A stretch of 64,000 bases of DNA from Nitrososphaerota archaeon (GTDB taxonomy: Archaea; Thermoproteota; Nitrososphaeria; Nitrososphaerales; Gagatemarchaeaceae), in NCBI GenBank assembly GCA_027887005.1, contig JAPCJI010000007.1, forward strand, positions 1 to 64,000. The letters are read 5' to 3'. Below the pieces are notes generated by a model. The model was given only the letters and a program-made list of their open reading frames with translations. It was not told the DNA's origin and did not search any database. A program made the translations under genes and the position numbers. Shown piece by piece: positions 15,992 through 24,591 of this stretch (positions are counted from its first letter, which is position 1; every line of letters starts with the position of its first letter).

Positions 15992-16714
15992 TTGGGCTCG
16001 TTCTTCGCGGGAATCAAGGCAGGGACCCTCGCAGGGACGGTCTATCTCGGTGGGTTTGCTCTCTTCAATGTGCTTCTACTGTTTGCCCTGAAGGCAGACG
16101 CCTTGGCCATCATCTCCCAGAACTTCTCCCAGAGCTGCCTCCCCGCGACGCCCGGGACCAGCGTCGAGGACTGTTTCGACTCAGTCGTCGCAGTCTACAT
16201 TCCGTTGATAGCCGTCATCGGGTTCTTCGTCGCCCTCCTGTACGCTGGTCTCTTCGGCCGCTTCTACGAGCGCATTCCGGGGAGGACACAGCTGTTCAAG
16301 GGAGAGGTGATCGCGGTGGTAGTCGGTCTCAGCCTGCTCTTCATTGGCCTCACAGGTTTCGCCTTCGACTACATAGCGAGGGTAAGCCTTGGGGTCTTCT
16401 TCTTCGTCTGGACTGTCCTCTATGGGTACTTCCTAGCCAGGCTTTACAGGAAGTACACCAGGTTAGTGAGGTTCGAGAGCCAGGACCCGACTTCGATTCG
16501 CGTCCTGGTCGGCAGGAAGGACTACACCGGGAAGGCGGTGACCCTTGCTCACACCTCGACCCATCAGATCAGGGCCGAGGTGGCAGACGACGCATCGTTC
16601 AAGGAATGGACGGTGAGCGGGGGAATCACGGTGGACGACGCGAGGTCCTTCGAAACTGCCATGGAAATCGGTGGGGACGGACTTCTCAAGGTCCAGGGTG
16701 GCAAGAAGTATTAG
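15992..16714 (+). CDS. Uncharacterised four-helix membrane protein with soluble C-terminal domain
   Basis: 240 aa, TTG start. Hydrophobic segments at about 8-34, 66-90, 103-126 and 129-150 precede a soluble domain of about 85 residues rich in beta-strand-like sequence (IRVLVGRKDYTGKAVTLAHT). Two cysteines (in SQSCLPAT and EDCFDSV) lie in the loop after the first segment, probably outside the membrane, and could form a disulfide. No family recognised. Probably cotranscribed with the peroxiredoxin. Confidence 0.6.
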   Translation: MGSFFAGIKAGTLAGTVYLGGFALFNVLLLFALKADALAIISQNFSQSCLPATPGTSVEDCFDSVVAVYIPLIAVIGFFVALLYAGLFGRFYERIPGRTQLFKGEVIAVVVGLSLLFIGLTGFAFDYIARVSLGVFFFVWTVLYGYFLARLYRKYTRLVRFESQDPTSIRVLVGRKDYTGKAVTLAHTSTHQIRAEVADDASFKEWTVSGGITVDDARSFETAMEIGGDGLLKVQGGKKY

Positions 16715-16780
16715 TCGAATGACGAACAGTCATCCGGTTTTGGTCTAACATAAATACGCAATAGGTGTTCGGGGTGTCAG

Positions 16781-16933
16781 ATGTTGCTGCTGGCACTTCA
16801 GGACGAGACCTACTGTCTCAAGACTCAGGTACACCCGGCGGCCTGCGGTGGAACGAACCACCACTGTTACCGATGTGGGATGCACCTAGGCGAATGCGAT
16901 TGTCCGAAGCTGGGAACCGCACTCGACTATTGA
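16781..16933 (+). CDS. Cysteine-rich 50-residue protein, putative zinc binder
   Basis: 50 aa, ATG start. Six cysteines at 12, 22, 29, 32, 39 and 41; the second half reads HHCYRCGMHLGECDCPKLG, a compact CxxC...CxC metal-binding pattern. A clear TATA-like ACATAAATAC (16748-16757) lies about 28 bases before the ATG, which supports a real leaderless gene despite its size. Its 3' end overlaps the convergent acetyltransferase by 7 bases. No family recognised. A zinc-ribbon-like regulator or metal-buffer peptide is possible. Confidence 0.6.
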   Translation: MLLLALQDETYCLKTQVHPAACGGTNHHCYRCGMHLGECDCPKLGTALDY

Positions 16934-17400
16934 GGAACTTGGGCGAAGGTTTCGATTAGGCGCCTGAAACCCCTCTTCGTGTAGAAGTGGACCCCGATTT
17001 CATTTCGCGACGGCAGTTCGGCCACTATGATCTCAGCCCCCATCTTGACGAGTTGCGACGTCCCCTGCTCCAGTATCTCATGTCCTATTTGCTTGCGCCG
17101 ATGTTCGGGGAGTACGTACATGTCAGTGATGTGGCCTTCCTTGCTCGGTTCGTAGAAGAGCCTCTCCCGCAGTTCGGCCCGAAGGAACCCGATGAGCTTG
17201 TCCCCCTTGGTCACCGACAGGAGCAGGGTCTTCTCCGACCCGATGCTCTCTGAAACGTACTTGACCGCCCGGTGCTTCGCGTCCTCCTTGACTGTGAAAA
17301 GCGGGTCGAACTCGCTGTTGAGCTTCTTGAGCCTCACGACCAGGTCTGCGATGACATCCACTTCTGCCTTCGTCGCCCGCCTGATGTTGATTGGCTCCAT
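16927..17400 (-). CDS. GNAT acetyltransferase
   Basis: 157 aa. One GNAT domain: acetyl-CoA loop VLPEHRRKQIGHEIL (about 96-110), preceded by the ITDMYV strand and followed by IGVHFYTKRGFRRL. Substrate unknown. ATG start. Same strand as, and 31 bases downstream of, the malic enzyme, so the two may be cotranscribed. Confidence 0.8.
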   Translation of the reverse strand: MEPINIRRATKAEVDVIADLVVRLKKLNSEFDPLFTVKEDAKHRAVKYVSESIGSEKTLLLSVTKGDKLIGFLRAELRERLFYEPSKEGHITDMYVLPEHRRKQIGHEILEQGTSQLVKMGAEIIVAELPSRNEIGVHFYTKRGFRRLIETFAQVPQ

Positions 17401-17431
17401 GGTGAAGGGTCCCCACTGAGTCGTTTTAGGC

Positions 17432-18763
17432 TTATTCTGGTGGCTCAGGAATAACGCCTGATTTCCTCAGCGCGTCCATGGTCTTTCGGGAGTGGCTGAT
17501 CATGTCCATGGCCGTCTGAAGGAGCTCGTCACGGGTCGCCTTCTTTCGCGCGACGCCCTCTCTAACGGCGAGGTCACCCACTGTGGCCGCGACCTGCGGA
17601 TAGACCTCCCATTCCACCATGGTCGGGATGATGTGGTCCTTGGTGAGCCCCTTGTCCTTGGCGTGCCTGGCCAGCTCCTTGGCGGCCCCGATGACCATGG
17701 TGTCTGTGATGGTCTTTGCGCGGACGTCCAGGGCACCACGGAATATCGCGGGGAAGAGCAGACTGTTGTTCACCTGGTTGGGGTAATCGGACCTCCCGGT
17801 GGCCACGATCTCGGCTCCGGCAGCGATCGCGTCGGGGGGCAGCATCTCGGGGACCGGGTTGGCCAGAAGGAAAACGATGGAACGCTTGTTCATCTGGGCG
17901 ATTTCATCCTTCTTGATCATGTTGGGGCCAACGCCTGCTGCGGCGATGAGGACGTCAGCGCCCTTCAGGGCGTCCTTGAGCACCCCCTTCCTCCTGTCTC
18001 CGTTGGTCTTGATCGCCAGCTCGTACTTCCACTTGTTCTTGAGCATAAGCTGGTCGATGTCCTCCCTTTCTGGGTGGAGGATTCCCTTCCTGTCGACCAC
18101 CAGCATTTCTTTGGGGTTCGCGCCTGCCTTGAAGAGAAGCCTCGCAGTGGCCACGTTCGCCGCCCCGGACCCGAAGAGGACGATGTGAGCGTCCTCGATG
18201 GTTCTCTCGGTGAGTTCCAGGGCACTGTAGAGTCCGGCGAGAGAGACCCCGGCCGTCCCCTGCTGGTCGTCATGCCACACGGGGATGTTCATCTCGGCCC
18301 TGAGCCGGTCGAGGACCTCGAAACACTTCGGGGACTCGATGTCCTCGAGGTTAACGCCTCCGAGGGAGGGCTCGAGGGCCTTCACGAATGAGATCAGATG
18401 CTCCTCGTCCCTCGTCCTTACGGGAAGGGGTATCGCGTTCACCCCGCCGAGGTAGTTGTAGATCAACGCCTTGCCCTCCATGACTGGGAGGGAACCCTCG
18501 GGGCCGATGTTTCCGAGGCCGAGCACCCGGCTTCCGTCCGAGACCACCGCGACGGTGTTCCAGCGGCCCGTATACTCGAAGGAAAGTTCAGGGTCCGCCT
18601 CGATCAGGCGCGAAACCGCAGCGACCCCCGGCGTGTACCAGATGGAGAAGTCCTCCAGAGACCTCACCGGGACCTTCGGGGCAGTCCCCACCTTGCCCCC
18701 GTAGAACTTGGAGTAGGCGATCGCCTTCTTGGAGACCTCGTCCTTGGGTGCCGCTTGGGGCAT
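17432..18763 (-). CDS. Malic enzyme (NAD(P)-dependent, decarboxylating)
   Basis: 443 aa from the ATG at 18763. Motifs: the catalytic tyrosine in IWYTPGVAAVS, lysine in EGKALIYNYLGG, metal-binding WHDDQQGTAGV, and dinucleotide-binding VLFGSGAANVATARL. Converts malate to pyruvate and CO2 with NAD(P)H formation, linking the citric acid cycle to pyruvate, which the dikinase at 41309 can turn into PEP. An in-frame TTG at 18889 lies only about 35 bases after the TATA box of the regulated promoter (18922-18958). If the transcript is leaderless, the protein gains 42 poorly conserved residues. Confidence 0.9.
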   Translation of the reverse strand: MPQAAPKDEVSKKAIAYSKFYGGKVGTAPKVPVRSLEDFSIWYTPGVAAVSRLIEADPELSFEYTGRWNTVAVVSDGSRVLGLGNIGPEGSLPVMEGKALIYNYLGGVNAIPLPVRTRDEEHLISFVKALEPSLGGVNLEDIESPKCFEVLDRLRAEMNIPVWHDDQQGTAGVSLAGLYSALELTERTIEDAHIVLFGSGAANVATARLLFKAGANPKEMLVVDRKGILHPEREDIDQLMLKNKWKYELAIKTNGDRRKGVLKDALKGADVLIAAAGVGPNMIKKDEIAQMNKRSIVFLLANPVPEMLPPDAIAAGAEIVATGRSDYPNQVNNSLLFPAIFRGALDVRAKTITDTMVIGAAKELARHAKDKGLTKDHIIPTMVEWEVYPQVAATVGDLAVREGVARKKATRDELLQTAMDMISHSRKTMDALRKSGVIPEPPE

Positions 18764-18921
18764 CGAACTCGGCCGTTTGGACTCGGCTATTAGAGGTTCC
18801 CCCGCGCACTGTGTCGAGGGTGCCTGCGTCTGGTTCGGAAGAGCGATGAATTTTCGCTTGTCGTCGAGCTCTGGAGGTGCAGTGGACAAAGTAAGCTCGC
18901 AGTGTCGCGACCTGGTTGCCT

Positions 18922-18958
18922 CTTTAAGGACGGAAGGCGATTCTCAGAGTTGGAAATC
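18922..18958 (-). promoter_or_regulatory. Dyad operator plus TATA upstream of malic enzyme (site g)
   Basis: Read on the minus strand: GATTTCCA (18958-18951), spacer ACTC, TGAGAATC (18946-18939), nine bases, then TATA-like CCTTAAAGA (18929-18921). Same order, spacer and distance as the other dyad promoters. It points at malic enzyme. The predicted transcript start is near 18897. Confidence 0.6.
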
Positions 18959-18971
18959 GAACCTATCTGGT

Positions 18972-19121
18972 TTAGGGGCGGGGCGCGTGGCTTGCAGGGT
19001 CCTTGTCGAAGGACTTTTTGCATCCCGGGGAGCAGAAGTATACCATAGTGCCTTGGTATTCGGAATGGAACGGAGTCCTACCGGGGTCGACGGTCATCCC
19101 GCAGATGGGGTCGATTGCCAC
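18972..19121 (-). CDS. YHS-domain mini-protein
   Basis: 49 aa from a GTG start at 19121. Contains DPICGMTVDP (residues 4-13) and VYFCSPGCKKSF (27-38), the complete cysteine pattern C-x(22)-C-x(3)-C of a YHS domain, a short metal-binding module found near copper ATPases. A TATA-like GTTAAATCAC lies about 25 bases before the start. The same A/T-rich block serves the divergent copper ATPase gene at 19186, whose own N-terminus is also a YHS domain. Probably a copper chaperone or sensor for that pump (inference). Confidence 0.75.
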   Translation of the reverse strand: MAIDPICGMTVDPGRTPFHSEYQGTMVYFCSPGCKKSFDKDPASHAPRP

Positions 19122-19185
19122 TGGCCCATGAAGCGGAAGGGAGTGATTTAACTTCGACTGAATTCAGCTGGTCCTAGGAAAGAGC

Positions 19186-21240
19186 TTGGCCAAGGACCCT
19201 GTCTGTGGGATGTATGTTGAAGAGAAGCAAGACGCACTGAAAGCGGTTCGGAGTGGGTCCACGTACTACTTCTGTAGCGATGTCTGCCTTCAGACATTCG
19301 TTGCTCCGGCGAGAGAGCTCAGGAGGATTAGAAGCCTTGCACTTCTGAGCTTTGCCCTGGGGATACCCGTCCTCCTGTTTACTTGGTTCGTCGCCACGCC
19401 CGGTTGGCTACCTAGGGACCTGCTGCTCTTCGTCCTCGCGACCCCGGTCCAGTTCATCGCCGGCTGGGTGTTCTACAGGGGAGCGTGGCACGCGATAAGG
19501 GCAAGAGTCGCGAACATGGACACTTTGGTTGCCCTAGGCACTAGCGCAGCATGGTTTTACAGCACCGTCGTGGTCTTCGTGCCCGGAGTTCTCCCGGAGG
19601 GGGTCTACTTTGACGCGTCCTCCCTGATAATCGGATTCATCCTGCTTGGGAAGGTTCTGGAGCATTCTGCCCGGGGGCGGGCTTCGGATGCCGTGAGGAA
19701 GCTGCTCGACCTTAGCCCGAAGTATGCAGTCGTCATCAGAGATGGCATCGAAGTCGAGGTACCAGTTGAAGAGGTTCAGGTCGGTGACCTCATCAGAGTA
19801 AAGCCAGGCGATAAGATTCCGACGGACGGTGTCGTTGCCGAGGGAAGCGGGGCAGTGGACGAGAAGATGCTGACGGGCGAGAGCATACCTGTAGGGAAGC
19901 AGGTCGGGGACGAGGTCTACGGGGCGACCATCAACAAGTCCGGGCTGCTCAAAGTCAGGGCCACTAAGGTGGGAAGCGACACGGCTCTGGCCCAGATAGT
20001 GAAGCTGGTCGACGAAGCCCACGCTGGACAGGTCCCGGTCCAGAGGCTGGTGGACAGGATAGCGTCCTATTTTGTGCCGACTGTGGTCCTTGTGGCGGTC
20101 GGTGCATTCGTCGCCTGGGACTTCTTGCTCGGCAGGGGGGTACTATACGGGTTCACTGCGTTCATAGCAGTCCTCATCGTCGCCTGTCCGTGCGCCCTTG
20201 GCCTCGCCACTCCCGCCGCCATCGTGGTCGGGACTGCCAAGGGGGCCGCGAACGGCATACTCCTGAAGGGGGGAGAGCAGCTCGAGCGGGCTAGCAAAGT
20301 GGATCAGGTCGTTTTCGACAAGACCGGGACCATAACCCGGGGCGACCCCTCAGTCACCGACCTCGTCATCTTCGGAGAGGAGACAGAACAGGAGCTCCTG
20401 GGGCTGGCGGCGTCGGCTGAGGAGGGGTCGGAGCATCCGCTGGGAAAGGCTATCCTCAGGCGGGCGAGGCACAGTGGCGGGAGTATCTCCCCATCAAATG
20501 ACTTTCAGGCGGAGGCAGGCTCAGGGGTCACGGTCAGAATTCATGGGAAAGAGGTGCTTGTGGGCAATAGGAGACTCTTTGCTAGCCGAGGAATCGTGCT
20601 CGGAGAGGCAGACGCCGCGATTTCGTCACTTGAGGCACAGGGGAAGACCGCAATAATCGTGGGTCTTGAAGGCAGAGTGGTTGGAGTGATAGCAGTCTCA
20701 GACACTGTGAAGCCAGGTGCCAAGGAGGCTGTAGGTTCACTCATGAAGTTGGGGGTCAGGGTCGCCATGCTCACAGGGGATAACACCCGAACGGCGAGGG
20801 CAATTGCGGACGAAGTAGGCATAAGGGAGGTTTACGCGGAGGTGTTCCCCGCTCGGAAATCAGAAATCATCAAGAAGCTCAAAGAAGAGGGGCGGGTGGT
20901 TGCGATGGTGGGGGATGGAATCAACGACGCCCCCGCCCTGGCCGAGGCTGACGTGGGCATGGCCATAGGGAGCGGTACCGACGTTGCAATCGAAACGGCT
21001 GGAATTGTGTTGATGAAAGACGACCTGAAGGATGTAGTCGGCGCGATAAGGTTGAGCAAGGCGACCATGGCCAAGATCAAGCAGAACCTTTTCTGGGCAT
21101 TTGCCTACAACACTGTCCTGATTCCCGTCGCAGCACTAGGCATCCTCAATCCCATATTGGCGGGGGTCGCGATGGCGTTGAGCTCCGTGAGCGTCGTTGC
21201 CAATTCGCTCTCGATTAGAAGGGTCAAATTGACACCCTGA
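19186..21240 (+). CDS. copA: Copper-transporting P1B-type ATPase with N-terminal YHS domain
   Basis: 684 aa, TTG start. Residues 1-40 form a YHS metal-binding domain (DPVCGMYV and YFCSDVCL) instead of the usual CxxC HMA domain. Then eight membrane segments with the CPC metal site (about 333-335, VACPCALGLATPAA), the actuator TGES loop, the phosphorylation site DKTGTITRGD (about 378), the HPLGKAI nucleotide motif and GDGINDAPALAEADV (about 575). Exports Cu(+) from the cytoplasm, or delivers it to the cupredoxins and oxidases encoded next to it. TATA-like GATTTAAC about 35-40 bases upstream, shared with the divergent YHS mini-gene. Confidence 0.93.
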   Translation: MAKDPVCGMYVEEKQDALKAVRSGSTYYFCSDVCLQTFVAPARELRRIRSLALLSFALGIPVLLFTWFVATPGWLPRDLLLFVLATPVQFIAGWVFYRGAWHAIRARVANMDTLVALGTSAAWFYSTVVVFVPGVLPEGVYFDASSLIIGFILLGKVLEHSARGRASDAVRKLLDLSPKYAVVIRDGIEVEVPVEEVQVGDLIRVKPGDKIPTDGVVAEGSGAVDEKMLTGESIPVGKQVGDEVYGATINKSGLLKVRATKVGSDTALAQIVKLVDEAHAGQVPVQRLVDRIASYFVPTVVLVAVGAFVAWDFLLGRGVLYGFTAFIAVLIVACPCALGLATPAAIVVGTAKGAANGILLKGGEQLERASKVDQVVFDKTGTITRGDPSVTDLVIFGEETEQELLGLAASAEEGSEHPLGKAILRRARHSGGSISPSNDFQAEAGSGVTVRIHGKEVLVGNRRLFASRGIVLGEADAAISSLEAQGKTAIIVGLEGRVVGVIAVSDTVKPGAKEAVGSLMKLGVRVAMLTGDNTRTARAIADEVGIREVYAEVFPARKSEIIKKLKEEGRVVAMVGDGINDAPALAEADVGMAIGSGTDVAIETAGIVLMKDDLKDVVGAIRLSKATMAKIKQNLFWAFAYNTVLIPVAALGILNPILAGVAMALSSVSVVANSLSIRRVKLTP

Positions 21241-21312
21241 GGGACCCGGACATCTTCCGAAGGGAACTCAAGATTCGTCAGGGGGAAGGAGCAAGTCAAG
21301 TCGCGTTAAGAC

Positions 21313-21350
21313 GTTTCTCAGGGGTGAGAATCGTCTCCCGCATTAAATAC
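21313..21350 (+). promoter_or_regulatory. Dyad operator plus TATA of the cupredoxin/Rieske/cytochrome b operon (site c)
   Basis: GTTTCTCA (21313-21320), spacer GGGG, TGAGAATC (21325-21332), nine bases, then ATTAAATAC (21342-21350). The ATG of the cupredoxin follows at 21388, leaving a short leader. The arrangement and even the bases between dyad and TATA (GTCTC) resemble site a at 21-33. Confidence 0.75.
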
Positions 21351-21387
21351 ACCTCCTTCGTTTCCTAAAGGGTTAGGTAAGAACAGA

Positions 21388-22056
21388 ATGAACACGAATA
21401 CCCTAGTGGGGGCTTCGATGGTAATCCTTCTTGCCTTGGGGGTGGGCATTGGATGGGGCTTCAGGACGACGGTGTCACCCAACTTGGTATCGACGAACAC
21501 GGAGACTACGAGCACCACGACCGCAGGGGTGACTCCCTATTCGTTGGCTATTCCCGAGACAATGGGGAACCTTTGGAACTCGACTGTTGGAATGCAACCG
21601 AAATACTTCGTGGAGGGAAGTAATGGTTTCCAATCCTCCGCGAACATCACACTGCCGGCAAACAGGCTGATCCAGCTGACCATAGTCTCCTATGACACGC
21701 CTACTGCGAATTCGACGGCGAGTGAAGCCCTAGTCAGCGGAACTGTCGGCGGAGTCGTCTATCTGATTAACGGGACCCTGGCGAGTGCTACCACCCCGAG
21801 CATGGATAGTTCGATGGGTTGGGGACAGAACGTTACATCTGTTCCAGTGGGCTCGTTGGCCCATACCTTTACTATTCAGCAACTCGGTATCAACATTCCT
21901 GTGGTTGGAGGGTCCACTGTGATAGCCTACCTTTACTTCGATAAACCAGGTGTGTACACATGGATCTGTCTGACACCCTGCGGTTATGGAAAGGATGGCC
22001 TGTCCGGCGCTATGAGCACGTCGGGATGGATGACTGGCACCCTGACGGTTAAATGA
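21388..22056 (+). CDS. Membrane-anchored cupredoxin, degenerate CuA/COX2-like
   Basis: 222 aa. One N-terminal membrane anchor (about 6-26) and a Thr/Ser-rich linker are followed by a cupredoxin barrel facing outside. His159 in SLAHTFTI and a Cys194-x3-Cys198-Gly motif in WICLTPCGYGK resemble the CuA site of oxidase subunit II, but the glutamate, second histidine and nearby methionine of CuA are not at the normal spacing. It may bind a single copper, a modified centre, or hold a disulfide. First gene of an operon with Rieske and cytochrome b, so a role in quinol-to-copper electron transfer is likely. Confidence 0.65.
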   Translation: MNTNTLVGASMVILLALGVGIGWGFRTTVSPNLVSTNTETTSTTTAGVTPYSLAIPETMGNLWNSTVGMQPKYFVEGSNGFQSSANITLPANRLIQLTIVSYDTPTANSTASEALVSGTVGGVVYLINGTLASATTPSMDSSMGWGQNVTSVPVGSLAHTFTIQQLGINIPVVGGSTVIAYLYFDKPGVYTWICLTPCGYGKDGLSGAMSTSGWMTGTLTVK

Positions 22057-22075
22057 CACGCACCGGAAGACAGCC

Positions 22076-22744
22076 GTGGCGCGATTGGTAGACGAGAGCA
22101 ACCCGACCAGTGAAGGGAAGGATGGAGAGGCGAAAGAGACGGAGAAGACACGCAGGGATTTCCTCAGAATCGCGATCGCCTCTTCTTTGGTCTTGGTAGC
22201 AGGCGGTATAGCCGCTGTGACAAAGTCGCTGTGGAATCCCCTACAGCAGTCGGCGGCGACGACGGGCCCGACGTTTCCAGCTGTGAAGGTCGCCAACATC
22301 GGCGACCTGAAGGTGAACGCCCCTTTGTTCTTCAACTATCCGTTGGACGACGAGCCGAACCTGCTGGTGAAGATGGGGGTGCCCGGGCTTGGTGGAGTCG
22401 GACCTCAGGGTGACATCGTAGCCTTCAGCCAGGTCTGCCAGCACCTTGGATGCACATCCGTAGGTTTTGTGCCAGAAGGCGGTGCGCCGCAATGCAACCC
22501 TGCCTACAAGGCGCCCGGCCCTGTGGCGTATTGCTGCTGCCATGGGAGCGTCTTCGACTTTCAGAACGCTGCCAAGGTGATAGGAGGTCCTTCACCGAGG
22601 CCCCTGCCGGAGGTGGTCCTCCGGTACGACTCTTCGAATGGAGACATCTATGCCATCGGAATGAAGGCCCCCACGATCTTCGGCCACGACACAGGGTCCA
22701 ACGACGTTTCCGCAGACCTGCAAGGCGGGTCGTTGGTGAGCTAG
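22076..22744 (+). CDS. Rieske iron-sulfur protein with Tat signal
   Basis: 222 aa, GTG start. TRRDFLRIAIASS (about 23-35) is a twin-arginine signal followed by the membrane anchor. The [2Fe-2S] ligands lie in CQHLGC (about 121-126) and CCCHGS (about 152-157), each with the Cys-His pair. Accepts electrons from quinol in a cytochrome bc-type complex. The adjacent cytochrome b (4 bases downstream) is its partner, and the preceding cupredoxin may be the electron acceptor. No cytochrome c1 gene is present. Confidence 0.93.
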   Translation: MARLVDESNPTSEGKDGEAKETEKTRRDFLRIAIASSLVLVAGGIAAVTKSLWNPLQQSAATTGPTFPAVKVANIGDLKVNAPLFFNYPLDDEPNLLVKMGVPGLGGVGPQGDIVAFSQVCQHLGCTSVGFVPEGGAPQCNPAYKAPGPVAYCCCHGSVFDFQNAAKVIGGPSPRPLPEVVLRYDSSNGDIYAIGMKAPTIFGHDTGSNDVSADLQGGSLVS

Positions 22745-22748
22745 GTCA

Positions 22749-24230
22749 ATGGCCTCCAAAGACGGCCTGTTGGCTCGGCTCACCCAGTGGATCGATTCCA
22801 GGCTTGGACTGTCGCATGAAATGCTGCGGCCGGTGCCTGCCTATGCCATCAATCCCTTCTACTGGCTGGGGGCTCTCGCGGTGGTCGCTTTCGCAATTCA
22901 GGCTGTGACAGGGATGCTCATGCTGCTGTACTACGTGCCGAGTCCTACGGCGGCTTACTCGTCGACGCAGTACATCTTCCAGAGCGTGAGCTACGGTCGG
23001 TTCCTCGAGACAGTCCACCTCTACACGGCCTACGCGATGATCATGCTCGCATTCATGCACATGATGAGGGGGTACTTCGTCTCCGTCCACAAGAAGCCGC
23101 GCGAGGCGATGTGGTTTGTCGGAATGATAATGGGTTTCGTGACCCTCGGTTTCGGGTTCACGGGCTACCTCCTCCCATGGACGGTGGTCTCGAAGTCGGC
23201 GACGGATGTCGGTCTGGGAATGATAGACGCACTCCCCCAGCCCGTTTCTTCCTTTCTGAGCTTCCTGGCGGTAGGCGCGGGAGGAGACGCCACCGAGCTG
23301 CTCAGGTTCTTCGACTTGCACATCGTGGTCCTCCCTGCGATCCTTCTGATTCTTCTCGTCGTCAAGATGTACATGCTCGAAGTGCACGGGATCTCCGAAC
23401 CGGTCCTGGGGGCGCCGCCATCCGAGAAGAAGAGCAGGTTACTCCCAATCTTCCCGGATGTATCCCTGTACCTGCTCGAGCTGGCGGCCGCCTTTGGGGT
23501 TCTGATGCTTCTGATCTCGGTCGTATTCCCGATTGGACTTCCACCGCAGTACACCCCTCAGGCAGCTTCGCAGTACACCGCCCAGCCGGATTGGTACTTC
23601 CTGTGGGTCTACCAGATCCTGAAGCTCTCGATATTTGAGCAGGCCGGGCTCCCCGTCGCCCTCTCCATCGTCAGCCTGGTATTCATAGTCCTCTTCCTGC
23701 TGCCGATTGTCGACCGGGGGGAGCAGAGGAGGATATCTGGGAGACCACTTTTCGTCACACTTGGGGCAATTCTGGTCGCGGAGATCTCGGTGCTCACTGC
23801 ATGGGGGCTGCTTACTCCTGGACAGGCCATCCCCGATGAGCAGGCGGTGCTCGTATTAGGCGGGATAGCGCTCGCGGTGGCGATTGTGACTCTAGTTTCT
23901 TACAGGCTGGTGCTTGGTGGGCTGGGCAAAGCACACGCACCGGATGGAGCAGCTTCCTCCCCCACCTTGCGCTCGGCTGCGGCCTGGACATCGGGGGCAT
24001 TCGTGCTCCTGCTCGGGTTAGGGACCCTGGCGATAGCGGCGGTGTTCAACTCCCTCGTGGGTCTCGCACTCGACGGGGCCGACGCCGCTTCGATCGAGTC
24101 CCTCGGGTTTTCCCTAGGGGCCCTCGCTCTGACCGTAACTGGAACCATCGCCCTCATTTACAGGTTGGATCTTGGGATAGGAGCAGTCAAGAGGCACGTC
24201 AAGTTCCTCGAGAAGGGGTGGGGGGAGTAG
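22749..24230 (+). CDS. Cytochrome b of a bc-type quinol oxidising complex
   Basis: 493 aa, ATG start. N-terminal four-helix bundle has the haem-ligand histidines: HLYTAYAMIMLAFMHMM (about 91 and 105), DLHIVVL (about 190) and EVHGI (about 212). The quinol-site signature appears as PDWY (about 279) rather than PEWY. The C-terminal part adds extra hydrophobic helices after about 320, longer than a simple b6 plus subunit IV fusion. Oxidises quinol with the Rieske protein upstream, contributing to proton-motive force. With no c-type cytochrome nearby, a copper protein is the likely acceptor. Confidence 0.93.
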   Translation: MASKDGLLARLTQWIDSRLGLSHEMLRPVPAYAINPFYWLGALAVVAFAIQAVTGMLMLLYYVPSPTAAYSSTQYIFQSVSYGRFLETVHLYTAYAMIMLAFMHMMRGYFVSVHKKPREAMWFVGMIMGFVTLGFGFTGYLLPWTVVSKSATDVGLGMIDALPQPVSSFLSFLAVGAGGDATELLRFFDLHIVVLPAILLILLVVKMYMLEVHGISEPVLGAPPSEKKSRLLPIFPDVSLYLLELAAAFGVLMLLISVVFPIGLPPQYTPQAASQYTAQPDWYFLWVYQILKLSIFEQAGLPVALSIVSLVFIVLFLLPIVDRGEQRRISGRPLFVTLGAILVAEISVLTAWGLLTPGQAIPDEQAVLVLGGIALAVAIVTLVSYRLVLGGLGKAHAPDGAASSPTLRSAAAWTSGAFVLLLGLGTLAIAAVFNSLVGLALDGADAASIESLGFSLGALALTVTGTIALIYRLDLGIGAVKRHVKFLEKGWGE

Positions 24231-24233
24231 GAG

Positions 24234-24500
24234 ATGGCGTACAGTGGTTACCTGAAACTCTTCGTGATGCTTCTTCTCCTGACCCAGGCCTTCTCTGTAG
24301 TCTTTTTGTGGTCCTTGGACACGTTTACCCAGGCCAGTGAAGACCTCTTCGCGATCTTCGTTTCAATCGACCTGCTTGCTTTCGCCATGCTGTCCTACAT
24401 TTACAGGAAGCAAAGGACTGAGGAAGGGGTGGGTGGATGGGTGATAATGGCCGGTTGCACCGCAATCTTGATTCTCATGCTCGGAATAGTGTTCGCCTAG
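24234..24500 (+). CDS. Small membrane protein of the cytochrome b operon
   Basis: 88 aa, ATG start 3 bases after the cytochrome b stop. Three hydrophobic segments (about 5-25, 34-54, 64-87) with a short RKQRTEEG cytoplasmic-type loop. Tight spacing suggests an accessory subunit of the quinol oxidising complex. No recognised family. Confidence 0.6.
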   Translation: MAYSGYLKLFVMLLLLTQAFSVVFLWSLDTFTQASEDLFAIFVSIDLLAFAMLSYIYRKQRTEEGVGGWVIMAGCTAILILMLGIVFA

Positions 24501-24591
24501 GACCTGGTTGGATGCAGAGCTCGTTTCGTCTTGTGGTGCTAGTCCCCAGCCGACCCAGTGGAGAGGGAGCTATTCTGAAGAGTGGCCTACG

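Noticed and set aside
17492-18391. 299-codon open frame antisense to malic enzyme
   Set aside because: Antisense reading of a gene with clear catalytic motifs in G+C-rich DNA; composition not protein-like.
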